A stretch of DNA of 6,223 bases from an uncultured beta proteobacterium (GTDB lineage: Bacteria; Pseudomonadota; Gammaproteobacteria; Burkholderiales; Burkholderiaceae_C). The translations under genes and the position numbers were made by a program. The notes under the pieces are model-generated. The model did no database searches and was not told where the DNA came from. It saw only the letters and a list, made by a program, of their open reading frames with translations. This document shows, piece after piece, positions 1 to 5,264 of this stretch. How positions within the stretch are numbered: the stretch's first letter is position 1; every line of letters starts with the position of its first letter. Location of the stretch: contig CAIOLZ010000146.1 of the NCBI GenBank assembly GCA_903859265.1, forward strand, positions 1 through 6,223. Direction: 5' to 3'.

Positions 1-4
1 CGGC

Positions 5-287
5 GGGCCTATAGCTCAGTTGGTTAGAGCAGAGGACTCATAAAATTTGTGCACCCAGGCGGGAAACCTCTGGTGTGAATGGCGTCAAATTCGGTGGAAT
101 CTACGTGCGGCAACGCATAAGGCTACGCCGAGCCAAGCTTGATGGCGACAAACCATCTTGAAGGTGTAGAGACTAGACGGCGCCCGTCTAAGGCGAAAGC
201 TAAGGCGAAGGCATAGTCCAGGGAGCGGCGAAAGTCGCGCAAACCGGAATCCTTTGGTCCCAGGTTCAAGTCCTGGTGGGCCCACCA
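5..287 (+). tRNA. tRNA-Ile(CAU), interrupted by a group I intron
   Basis: The exons are 5-41 (37 nt) and 248-287 (40 nt), giving a 77-nt tRNA with encoded CCA (285-287) and discriminator A284. The acceptor stem pairs 5-11 with 277-283, the D stem pairs GCTC 14-17 with GAGC 27-30, the anticodon stem pairs 32-36 with 250-254, and the T stem is CCAGG/CCTGG. After splicing the anticodon loop is C37 T38 C39 A40 T41 A248 A249, so the anticodon is CAU at 39-41. CAU could mean elongator Met or the minor isoleucine tRNA whose C34 becomes lysidine through TilS to read AUA. Acceptor pairs C4-G69 and C5-G68 (C8-G280 and C9-G279), which are known E. coli TilS determinants, are present and favour Ile. The known Azoarcus intron also sits in tRNA-Ile(CAU). 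It is not an initiator tRNA: the first acceptor pair is G-C, and the anticodon stem lacks the three G-C pairs of initiators. Only four bases precede it, so its promoter lies outside the window. Confidence 0.9.
42..247 (+). ncRNA. group I self-splicing intron (IC3-like, Azoarcus type) in the tRNA anticodon loop
   Basis: This 206-nt insert starts right after the anticodon and ends in a guanosine (G247, omega-G). The internal guide GTG (49-51) pairs with anticodon CAT (39-41), putting the required U-G wobble at the 5' splice site (T41-G49). P2 (52-77) carries a GAAA loop (63-66). P3 pairs GGCGTC 81-86 with GGCGCC 179-184. P4 pairs 91-96 with 126-131. A TGCG/CGCA hairpin (106-109/114-117) has a GCAA loop. 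P6/P6a fall within about 132-165. P7, the guanosine-binding helix, pairs GACTA 171-175 with TAGTC 214-218. P8 pairs 185-188 with 204-207. P9 pairs 225-229 with 234-238 around a GAAA loop (230-233). Exon bases A248 and A249 can form P10 with T48 and T47. Layout, length and core resemble the roughly 205-nt Azoarcus intron, as I recall it. There is no endonuclease ORF, so the intron cannot home by itself. It should excise with an exogenous guanosine cofactor, possibly without protein; that activity is inferred from structure. Confidence 0.95.
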
Positions 288-330
288 CCCGTTTCATTCG
301 GGCGGCGGCAGCGGATCGCCATAAGTGCTG

Positions 331-339
331 TGCTACAAT
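331..339 (+). promoter_or_regulatory. probable extended -10 promoter of tRNA-Arg
   Basis: TGCTACAAT gives a TACAAT -10 hexamer at 334-339 with a TG extended -10 element at 331-332. Transcription would start near 346, about four bases before the tRNA, giving a short leader suited to RNase P trimming. I see no good -35 hexamer about 17 bp upstream (around 311-316), which is tolerable for an extended -10 promoter. It implies that tRNA-Arg can be transcribed independently of the split tRNA-Ile. Confidence 0.55.
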
Positions 340-349
340 TCAAGGCTTC

Positions 350-426
350 GCGGCTGTAGCTCAGTTGGATAGAGTACTTGGCTACGAACCAAGGGGTCGT
401 GGGTTCAATTCCTGCCAGCCGCACCA
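350..426 (+). tRNA. tRNA-Arg(ACG)
   Basis: This is a complete 77-nt tRNA with encoded CCA (424-426). The acceptor stem GCGGCTG (350-356) pairs with CAGCCGC (416-422), and the discriminator is A423. The anticodon stem CTTGG (377-381) pairs with CCAAG (389-393) around loop CTACGAA, so the anticodon is ACG at 384-386. The T stem 399-403/411-415 includes two G-U pairs. A34 is expected to be deaminated to inosine by TadA, so that it reads CGU, CGC and CGA. It is uninterrupted, unlike its neighbour 62 nt upstream, and is followed nine bases later by an intrinsic terminator. Confidence 0.97.
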
Positions 427-434
427 TAAAAGTT

Positions 435-468
435 AAGGCCTGCAACTGTAAAGTTGCAGGCCTTTTTC
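435..468 (+). terminator. intrinsic terminator after tRNA-Arg
   Basis: A perfect 13-bp inverted repeat (435-447 with 452-464) encloses a GTAA loop (448-451). Its last bases run into a T tract at 463-467. The GC-rich stem core GGCCTGCAACT plus U tract is a classic Rho-independent terminator for the tRNA transcript. It ends fewer than 30 bases before the greB start codon. Confidence 0.93.
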
Positions 469-495
469 TTGTGCAGGTTTTGAAAGACGCGATTG

Positions 496-1053
496 ATGAG
501 CAAGGCATTTACAAAAGAGTCGGAGTCGGACGACGACGAGGTGCCGCAACTTCCTGCTTTGCCAGCTGGGGGTAAAAACTACATTACCCCCGCTGGTTAC
601 GCCGCGCTGCGGGACGAGTTGCTGGACCTCATTGACAACGAACGCCCCAAGATAGTTGACGTAGTGCATTGGGCCGCAAGCAATGGTGACCGGTCCGAGA
701 ACGGCGACTACCTGTATGGCAAAAAGCGTCTGCGCGAAATTGACCGCCGCATCCGTTTTCTAACGCAGCGGCTTGAAATCGCGGTGGTGGTTGAGCCCGG
801 CGTCCATCATGGCAATACCCAGATATTTTTCGGCGCCACGGTAACGTATGCAGACGAATCCGGTTTGGAGCGCAGTGTGACGATCAAAGGTATTGATGAG
901 GCCGATAGCGCCGCTGGAGAGGTCAGTTGGGTATCGCCGATTGCGCGTACCTTGCTCAAAGCCCGCGAGGGCGATGTTCTGAAACTTGTAATGCCCGATC
1001 GCGTTGGCGAGATTGAAGTGCTGCGCGTAAGCTATCCTGCCAAGCCCGACTAG
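496..1053 (+). CDS. greB: transcription elongation factor GreB
   Basis: The product is a 185-residue GreA/GreB-family factor. These proteins insert a coiled coil into the secondary channel of RNA polymerase and stimulate cleavage of backtracked transcripts. The coiled-coil tip GDRSEN (residues 64-69) holds the two acidic residues, D65 and E68, that position the catalytic metal. The following segment KKRLREIDRRIRFLTQRLE is close to E. coli GreB, which separates it from GreA. The C-terminal FKBP-like domain follows from about residue 105. It is about 27 residues longer than E. coli GreB (158 aa); the extra length is an N-terminal tail with an acidic run (ESESDDDE, 8-15) and a Pro-rich linker, before the usual start at about YITPAGY (29-35). 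ATG 496 is preferred; an in-frame TTG at 493 is also possible. The Shine-Dalgarno is poor (GAAAGA at 482-487 at best). The gene starts fewer than 30 bp after the tRNA-Arg terminator, so its promoter either overlaps that hairpin or transcription reads through. Its stop codon overlaps that of convergent spoT. Confidence 0.95.
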   Translation: MSKAFTKESESDDDEVPQLPALPAGGKNYITPAGYAALRDELLDLIDNERPKIVDVVHWAASNGDRSENGDYLYGKKRLREIDRRIRFLTQRLEIAVVVEPGVHHGNTQIFFGATVTYADESGLERSVTIKGIDEADSAAGEVSWVSPIARTLLKAREGDVLKLVMPDRVGEIEVLRVSYPAKPD

Positions 1054-3290
1054 GCCTCCCAGGACGCAACGCTGCCATTGCGTTTGGCACGGATAACCTG
1101 CGGCGTTCTGCGCAGCTTGACCAACGCGGCTTCCAGGTGCGCTGCGTCACGTACGGCCACGATAAACCGCAGGTCACTGGCCTCTTGCGCCGCTTCCTGA
1201 CCCATGTCAATGTGCACAATGTCCGCCTCGGCCGATGCCAGGGCTGCAGCAACCTTGGCCAGCATGCCTTTGCTGCTGCTCACGGTAACGATGATGCCGG
1301 TCTCGAAAAGGCGCACCGGCTCCTCTGACCAGTCCACTCCGATAAACCGTTCACTGTCTTTGTGCTGCAGCTTCTTGGCCACCTGGCAGTCACGTTTGTG
1401 CACTACCAAACCTTCGCCGCGCCCCAAATAGCCGACGATCACATCACCCGGGATGGGGCGACAGCATTGTGCAAACTGCACAGAAGCGTTTTCACTGCCG
1501 TCGAGCGTGATGGCGCCTTGCGATGTGGATTCGTGCGCGGTAAAGCGCTCGCGCGTCAGCAGCAGAGCATCCGGCCTTTGACCGGCTTCGGCCAGCAAGT
1601 TGACCAGGCGCTTGGCGACAATATTGGCGATGCGTTTGCCCAGTCCGATATCGGTCAACAAATCTTGGCGGGTCTTGTTGCCTGTAAAACGCAACAGTTT
1701 TTCCCAGATGGAAGCGTATTTCGGGTCATCTTCCGGGAAACTCTCGATGCCTTCAGAACGCAGCGCCTGGGCCAACAATTTACCCCCCAGTTGACCCGAT
1801 TCGGTATGCGCCATGGTCTTCAGATGGTGGCGAATTTTGGACCGCGCCCTGCCGGTGCGCACAAACCCCAGCCACGCGGGATTGGGTGTGGAAACAGGCG
1901 CTGTTACCACTTCGACCACATCGCCATTCTTAAGCTCCGTGCGCAGCGGCACCTGTTCGCCGTTGATGCGCGCAGCCATGGTTCTGTCACCCACATTGCT
2001 ATGGATCGCGTATGCAAAGTCCACCACGGTGGCGCCCCGGGGCAGCGCCATGATCTGGCTTTTGGGCGTGAACACATAGACCGCGTCAGGAAACAAATCG
2101 ACTTTGACGTGGTCCCAAAATTCGGCGGCGTCGCGCGTCTCATCCTGGATATCGAGCAGCGATTGAAGCCATTTGGCGCCCAGACGGTCGCCAACCGCGT
2201 CTTGCGGGTTGTTGACCTTGTACAGCCAGTGCGCGGCGACCCCGGATTCGGCAACCAGATGCATCGCCTCGGTGCGCATTTGAAACTCGACGTTGATACC
2301 TGCCGGTCCCACCAGCGTGGTGTGCAAGGACTGGTAACCGTTGAGCTTGGCGATCGCGATATGGTCCTTGAACTTGCCCGGAACCGGTTTGTACAACTGG
2401 TGCAAGAGGCCCATTGCGGTGTAGCAGTCGACGACGGTTGGCACCAGCACGCGCAGCCCGTAGATGTCAGTCACCTGCGCAAAGCTGAGGTGCTTGCTTG
2501 CCATTTTTTTATAGATCGAATAGAGCGATTTTTCACGCCCCGCGATGCGCACTTTCATTCCCGCTTCGGCGAAGGTGGCCTCGACTTCCTTTTGTACCTT
2601 TTGAATCAGATCCCGGCGGCGGTGGCGCGCCCTGGCCACCGCCTTGCTCAGCACTGCGTAGCGCCAGGGTCGCAAATGTTTGAAGGACAAGTCCTGCAAC
2701 TCGCGGTAGGTCTGGTTCAAGCCGAGCCGGTGTGCAATCGGCGCATAAATGTCCAGAGTTTCAGAAGCGATGCGCCCCCATTTCGACTTGGGGACATCGG
2801 ACAGAGTGCGCATATTGTGGGTGCGATCGGCAAGCTTGATCAGGATCACGCGGACATCGCGCGCCATGGCCAAAAGCATTTTGCGAAACGACTCTGCCTG
2901 ATTTTCTTCCCGCGTATTGAACTGAAGTTTGTCCAGCTTGGTCAGGCCATCAACCAGTTCCGCGACGGGAGATCCAAATTTTTCGATCAACTCAATTTTG
3001 GTGACGCCACAGTCTTCCATGGCATCGTGCAGCAGCGCCGCCATCAGCGCTTGGGCATCGAGCTTCCATTCAGCGCACTGCACCGCGACGGAAATCGGAT
3101 GCGTGATGTAGGGCTCACCGCTGTTGCGCAATTGGCCCAGATGGGATTCGTCCGCAAACCGGTAGGCCTTGCGGACGTTCTCAGTGTCGGCGGCAGACAG
3201 GTAATCCAACTTGGCCGTCAAACCGGCAAAGCTCGCCGATGCTGCGTTGGCAGCCGCGGCGGCAGTCAATTTTGGAAGCGGTGTACCCAT
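1050..3290 (-). CDS. spoT: bifunctional (p)ppGpp synthetase/hydrolase, RelA/SpoT family
   Basis: This 746-residue long RSH protein makes and degrades the alarmone (p)ppGpp. An intact HD hydrolase domain is visible: H64 in the THP motif, H88-D89 with E92-D93 (HDAMED), and RTHNMRT near 156-162. That means hydrolase activity is expected, unlike E. coli RelA. The synthetase domain follows: GREKSLYSIYKKM (251-263), DIYGLRV (275-281), NGYQSLHT (317-324) and VEFQMRT (334-340) with putative catalytic E335. The motif that is RXKD in bifunctional enzymes and EXDD in RelA reads KFKD (306-309), so the basic, bifunctional type is kept with Lys for Arg. A TGS domain (about 398-464), a helical region, a Cys-pair region (C609-C610) and a C-terminal ACT domain (about 660-736) complete the usual order. 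E. coli SpoT is 702 aa; the excess is partly the Ala-rich N terminus. ATG 3290 is the only sensible start, but no Shine-Dalgarno precedes it. It is last in the yicC-gmk-rpoZ-spoT series, behind a terminator hairpin. The symbol could equally be rel. Confidence 0.95.
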   Translation of the reverse strand: MGTPLPKLTAAAAANAASASFAGLTAKLDYLSAADTENVRKAYRFADESHLGQLRNSGEPYITHPISVAVQCAEWKLDAQALMAALLHDAMEDCGVTKIELIEKFGSPVAELVDGLTKLDKLQFNTREENQAESFRKMLLAMARDVRVILIKLADRTHNMRTLSDVPKSKWGRIASETLDIYAPIAHRLGLNQTYRELQDLSFKHLRPWRYAVLSKAVARARHRRRDLIQKVQKEVEATFAEAGMKVRIAGREKSLYSIYKKMASKHLSFAQVTDIYGLRVLVPTVVDCYTAMGLLHQLYKPVPGKFKDHIAIAKLNGYQSLHTTLVGPAGINVEFQMRTEAMHLVAESGVAAHWLYKVNNPQDAVGDRLGAKWLQSLLDIQDETRDAAEFWDHVKVDLFPDAVYVFTPKSQIMALPRGATVVDFAYAIHSNVGDRTMAARINGEQVPLRTELKNGDVVEVVTAPVSTPNPAWLGFVRTGRARSKIRHHLKTMAHTESGQLGGKLLAQALRSEGIESFPEDDPKYASIWEKLLRFTGNKTRQDLLTDIGLGKRIANIVAKRLVNLLAEAGQRPDALLLTRERFTAHESTSQGAITLDGSENASVQFAQCCRPIPGDVIVGYLGRGEGLVVHKRDCQVAKKLQHKDSERFIGVDWSEEPVRLFETGIIVTVSSSKGMLAKVAAALASAEADIVHIDMGQEAAQEASDLRFIVAVRDAAHLEAALVKLRRTPQVIRAKRNGSVASWEA

Positions 3291-3312
3291 GTCGTCAAAT
3301 GTAGCGCAGGCG

Positions 3313-3341
3313 AAAAAAAAGCACCGCGCACGGTGCTTTTT
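3313..3341 (-). terminator. intrinsic terminator between rpoZ and spoT
   Basis: Read on the minus strand, GCACCG (3336-3331) pairs with CGGTGC (3326-3321) around a four-base loop (3330-3327), and eight T residues follow (3320-3313). Flanking A and T tracts can extend the stem by five A-U pairs. It lies 19 bases after the rpoZ stop and 22 bases before the spoT start. It should end or attenuate transcription of rpoZ. The symmetrical tracts could also let it work weakly on the + strand. Confidence 0.85.
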
Positions 3342-3359
3342 ATTATCATTTTTTACGAC

Positions 3360-3563
3360 TTACAAGGGAACTTTTTTCAGCATCTCGATGCCGACTTTAC
3401 CGGCCGCAATTTCGCGCAGGGCGGTCACGCCGGGCTTGTTTTTGCTTTCGATTTTGGGCGTGTGGCCCTGGCTGAGCATGCGGGCGCGGTAAGTTGCCGC
3501 CAGCACCAACTGGAATCGGTTAGGGATCTTTTCCAAGCAATCTTCAACGGTAATACGGGCCAT
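3360..3563 (-). CDS. rpoZ: DNA-directed RNA polymerase omega subunit
   Basis: This 67-residue protein starts MARITVEDCLEKIPNRF and contains the family core of Asn-Arg-Phe, LVLAATYRAR and VTALREIAAGK. Omega binds the beta' subunit, helps assemble and stabilise RNA polymerase, and with beta' forms ppGpp binding site 1. In E. coli the first omega residues (MARVTV) contact ppGpp, and the matching MARITV here suggests that site is kept. It is much shorter than E. coli omega (91 aa), but about 67 aa is, as I recall, usual for Burkholderiales, so it is not truncated. ATG 3563 is chosen over a TTG four codons upstream because a good GGAGA lies five bases before it and the family begins MAR. It follows gmk after 50 bp and is followed by an intrinsic terminator. 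Its place next to gmk and spoT is the widespread proteobacterial arrangement. Confidence 0.97.
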   Translation of the reverse strand: MARITVEDCLEKIPNRFQLVLAATYRARMLSQGHTPKIESKNKPGVTALREIAAGKVGIEMLKKVPL

Positions 3564-3568
3564 GAAAT

Positions 3569-3573
3569 TCTCC
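3569..3573 (-). promoter_or_regulatory. ribosome binding site of rpoZ
   Basis: The minus strand reads GGAGA here, five bases before ATG 3563, after a T-rich stretch. It is the clearest Shine-Dalgarno in the window and fixes the omega start at MARIT rather than at the upstream in-frame TTG, which lies inside this site. Confidence 0.8.
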
Positions 3574-3613
3574 AAAAAATACGTGACGGAAGGTGACGGT
3601 ACAAAGCCGGGAT

Positions 3614-4240
3614 TTACGGGATCTGCAAGGCCTTGAATGTCTCGGCCCGGGCGCGGCGCTGCGCCGAAAACTTGAGCCTCTGGGAATGAACGATCGCTTT
3701 GAGGTCAAACAGCGCCCGGTCAAACAACTCATTAATTATAACGAAGTCGAATTTCTCGGCATGGGACACCTCGGCCTGGGCATTGCGCATGCGCATGTCG
3801 ATGATTTCGGGGGCGTCCTCTCCGCGCCGCTCCAGTCGTGAGCGCAACTCTTCCCAACTCGGCGGCAAAATGAAGATGCAGATCGCATTGGAGAAAATAT
3901 TCTTGATTTGAATGGCCCCCTGAAAATCAATTTCCAGGATGATGTCGGCCCCCTGCGCCATGCGTTCCTCGATGGCTTTTTTGGAGGTGCCATAGCGGTG
4001 GCTGTGGACATTGGCCCATTCGACGAAGGCGTCGGCGGCGACCATGGCGTCAAACTCTGCGCTCGACACGAAAAAATACTCCCGGCCATGTTTTTCCTGG
4101 CCGCGGGGTGCGCGCGTGGTGTGGGATACAGAGGGTTGAACGTGCGAATCAAGTTCCAGAAGCGCCTTGACCAGACTCGATTTTCCAGCTCCGCTGGGTG
4201 CTGCGACAACAAAAAGGTTTCCCGGGTAGTCCATTGACAT
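3614..4240 (-). CDS. gmk: guanylate kinase
   Basis: Guanylate kinase phosphorylates GMP to GDP with ATP, the step that feeds GTP and, through it, (p)ppGpp. The 208-residue product (E. coli 207) has the P-loop APSGAGKSS (14-22), and GMP-binding segments SHTTRAPR (39-46), REYFF (53-57), VEW with E74, and RYGTS (82-86). The LEIDFQGA segment (102-109, D105) matches the family's LDIDWQGA. The lid region RLERRGED follows, with conserved C-terminal helices. Two start codons are possible: ATG 4240 (MSMDYPG) and ATG 4234 (MDYPG, 206 aa). A GGAG lies three bases before the first and nine before the second, so the second may be the real start. The gene sits 29 bp after yicC and 50 bp before rpoZ and is probably co-transcribed with both. 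Confidence 0.97.
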   Translation of the reverse strand: MSMDYPGNLFVVAAPSGAGKSSLVKALLELDSHVQPSVSHTTRAPRGQEKHGREYFFVSSAEFDAMVAADAFVEWANVHSHRYGTSKKAIEERMAQGADIILEIDFQGAIQIKNIFSNAICIFILPPSWEELRSRLERRGEDAPEIIDMRMRNAQAEVSHAEKFDFVIINELFDRALFDLKAIVHSQRLKFSAQRRARAETFKALQIP

Positions 4241-4243
4241 TGG

Positions 4244-4247
4244 CTCC
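4244..4247 (-). promoter_or_regulatory. Shine-Dalgarno of gmk
   Basis: The minus strand reads GGAG. The spacing is three bases to ATG 4240 and nine bases to ATG 4234. Nine is the more usual spacing for this core, which favours the shorter gmk product. Confidence 0.5.
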
Positions 4248-4269
4248 GTTTGAATGGGCTGTAGTCGCC

Positions 4270-5187
4270 TTATTCTAGATTCTGAACCTGCTCCCGCATC
4301 TGTTCGATCAGGACTTTCATATCCACGGAAATGTGGGTGAGCTCCAGCGCGGACGACTTGGAGCCCATCGTGTTGGCCTCGCGATGCAGTTCCTGAATCA
4401 AAAAGTCCAGCCGTTTGCCGACTTCGCCGCCTTTTTTAAGCAGCCGTTCAATTTCGTCGAGGTGTGATTGCAGGCGGGTGATTTCTTCCGCCACATCGAT
4501 CCGGATGGCGAATGCCGTAGCCTCGGTCAGTGCCCGGTCCTGTGCCGCCTCTGGCAGTGTGGCGCCATCGGTCAGCGCCATGGCTTCCTGCCACCGGTCC
4601 AGAAATCGCTGGCGCTGCTGCGCGACGAGCTGTGGCACGAGCGGGACGGCTTGTTTGGCCAATGTCCGCAACTGCCCCACGTGGCCGATCAGCATGCCGT
4701 TAAGGCGGCTGCCCTCGCGCTGTCGGGCGCTCATCAGTTCTTTGAGCGCTTTCTCGGCCAATGGAGCGACATCTGCGCTCCAGTCACGGCTCGCGGATTG
4801 CTCTGCCGCCGAGAAGCGCAGCACGTCGGCAACGCTCAAGGGGCTGGCCTGCGGCAGCCATGCCTTCACATTGTCTTGCGCTGCATTGAGGCGTTGCAAC
4901 AAACGCGGCGTTGGTTCGGGGACGCCGCTGGTGTTGGCAGTTTCGAGCGACACGCGAACTTCAACCTTGCCGCGCTTGAGCTTGGCGGTGAGCAGCTCCC
5001 GCAGCACGGGTTCGAACTGGCGCAAATCCTCCGGCATCCTGAAAGACAGGTCCAGGAAACGGCTGTTGACAGAACGGATTTCAATGCCCAACTGGCTGTT
5101 GGGCTGGTGTCGTGTTTCGGTGTCCGGGGTGTTGCTGGCTGTGCTGTGCTGGGCACTGGCATAGCCAGTCATGCTGTAAACTGGCAT
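4270..5187 (-). CDS. yicC: YicC/YloC-family endoribonuclease
   Basis: This is a 305-residue member of the YicC family (E. coli 287 aa). It opens with the signature SMTGYAS (residues 5-11). IEIRSVNSRFLD and the FEPVLRELL and KRGKVEVRV segments follow. It ends in the strongly conserved DUF1732 region, with VAEEITRL, GKRLDFLIQELHREANT and KVLIEQMREQVQN at the C terminus. YicC in E. coli has been linked to cleavage of the sRNA RyhB, and YloC of Bacillus is reported to be an endoribonuclease, so a cytoplasmic RNase is the best call; its target here is unknown. Between TGYA and IEIRSVN it has about ten more residues than E. coli, low in complexity and polar. ATG 5187 is chosen because the family begins just before SMTGYA and a GAGA (5195-5198) lies seven bases upstream. 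The frame stays open to 5247 but that extension looks non-coding. It heads the cluster with gmk and diverges from the kinase gene across 77 bp. Confidence 0.93.
   Translation of the reverse strand: MPVYSMTGYASAQHSTASNTPDTETRHQPNSQLGIEIRSVNSRFLDLSFRMPEDLRQFEPVLRELLTAKLKRGKVEVRVSLETANTSGVPEPTPRLLQRLNAAQDNVKAWLPQASPLSVADVLRFSAAEQSASRDWSADVAPLAEKALKELMSARQREGSRLNGMLIGHVGQLRTLAKQAVPLVPQLVAQQRQRFLDRWQEAMALTDGATLPEAAQDRALTEATAFAIRIDVAEEITRLQSHLDEIERLLKKGGEVGKRLDFLIQELHREANTMGSKSSALELTHISVDMKVLIEQMREQVQNLE
5155..5185 (-). repeat. three alternating inverted repeats over the yicC start
   Basis: In the yicC mRNA direction, GCCAGT (5185-5180) begins at the G of the start codon. ACTGGC (5169-5164) follows after ten bases and GCCAGT (5160-5155) after a further three. 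The middle copy can pair with either neighbour but not both, giving two mutually exclusive 6-bp hairpins, one touching the start codon. Part of the pattern comes from the codons for the conserved MTGYAS motif, so it may be coincidence. Confidence 0.4.
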
Positions 5188-5249
5188 TGCGGTTTCTCGG
5201 GTCAAGGGAACGGCGGTGAGAATAACCCGTTTATCCGCCCCTGGCACGC

Positions 5250-5255
5250 TATAAC
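5250..5255 (+). promoter_or_regulatory. possible -10 box of the protein kinase gene
   Basis: TATAAC in the 77-bp divergent region resembles a -10 hexamer. Transcription would start near 5262, only a few bases before ATG 5265, giving a nearly leaderless mRNA. That fits the lack of a Shine-Dalgarno before this ATG. No convincing -35 hexamer is visible, so this is weak. Confidence 0.3.
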
Positions 5256-5264
5256 TTCTAATTT

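Noticed and set aside
185..210. Near-direct repeat of AAGGCGAA within the intron as a possible repeat element
   Set aside because: It is accounted for by P8 and its GAAA loop plus the following joining segment.
85..297. Small minus-strand open frame across the tRNA intron, considered as a possible homing endonuclease or peptide
   Set aside because: It overlaps tRNA exons and intron core helices on the opposite strand, shows no LAGLIDADG, GIY-YIG or HNH motif, and the intron is fully explained as RNA structure.
288..302. CCCG/CGGG hairpin right after the tRNA-Ile 3' end as a terminator
   Set aside because: The stem is only four base pairs with a seven-base loop and no T tract follows. At most it is a processing signal.
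1362..3596. 744-residue open frame on the + strand, antisense to spoT and rpoZ
   Set aside because: It mirrors the codon structure of well-recognised minus-strand genes. Its translation is rich in His, Arg and Gln with no recognisable domain, and it has no ribosome binding site.
5188..5247. Longer yicC start giving 20 extra residues
   Set aside because: The added residues match no YicC homologue I recall. The family starts at about MPVYSMTGYA, and a GAGA is well placed before ATG 5187.
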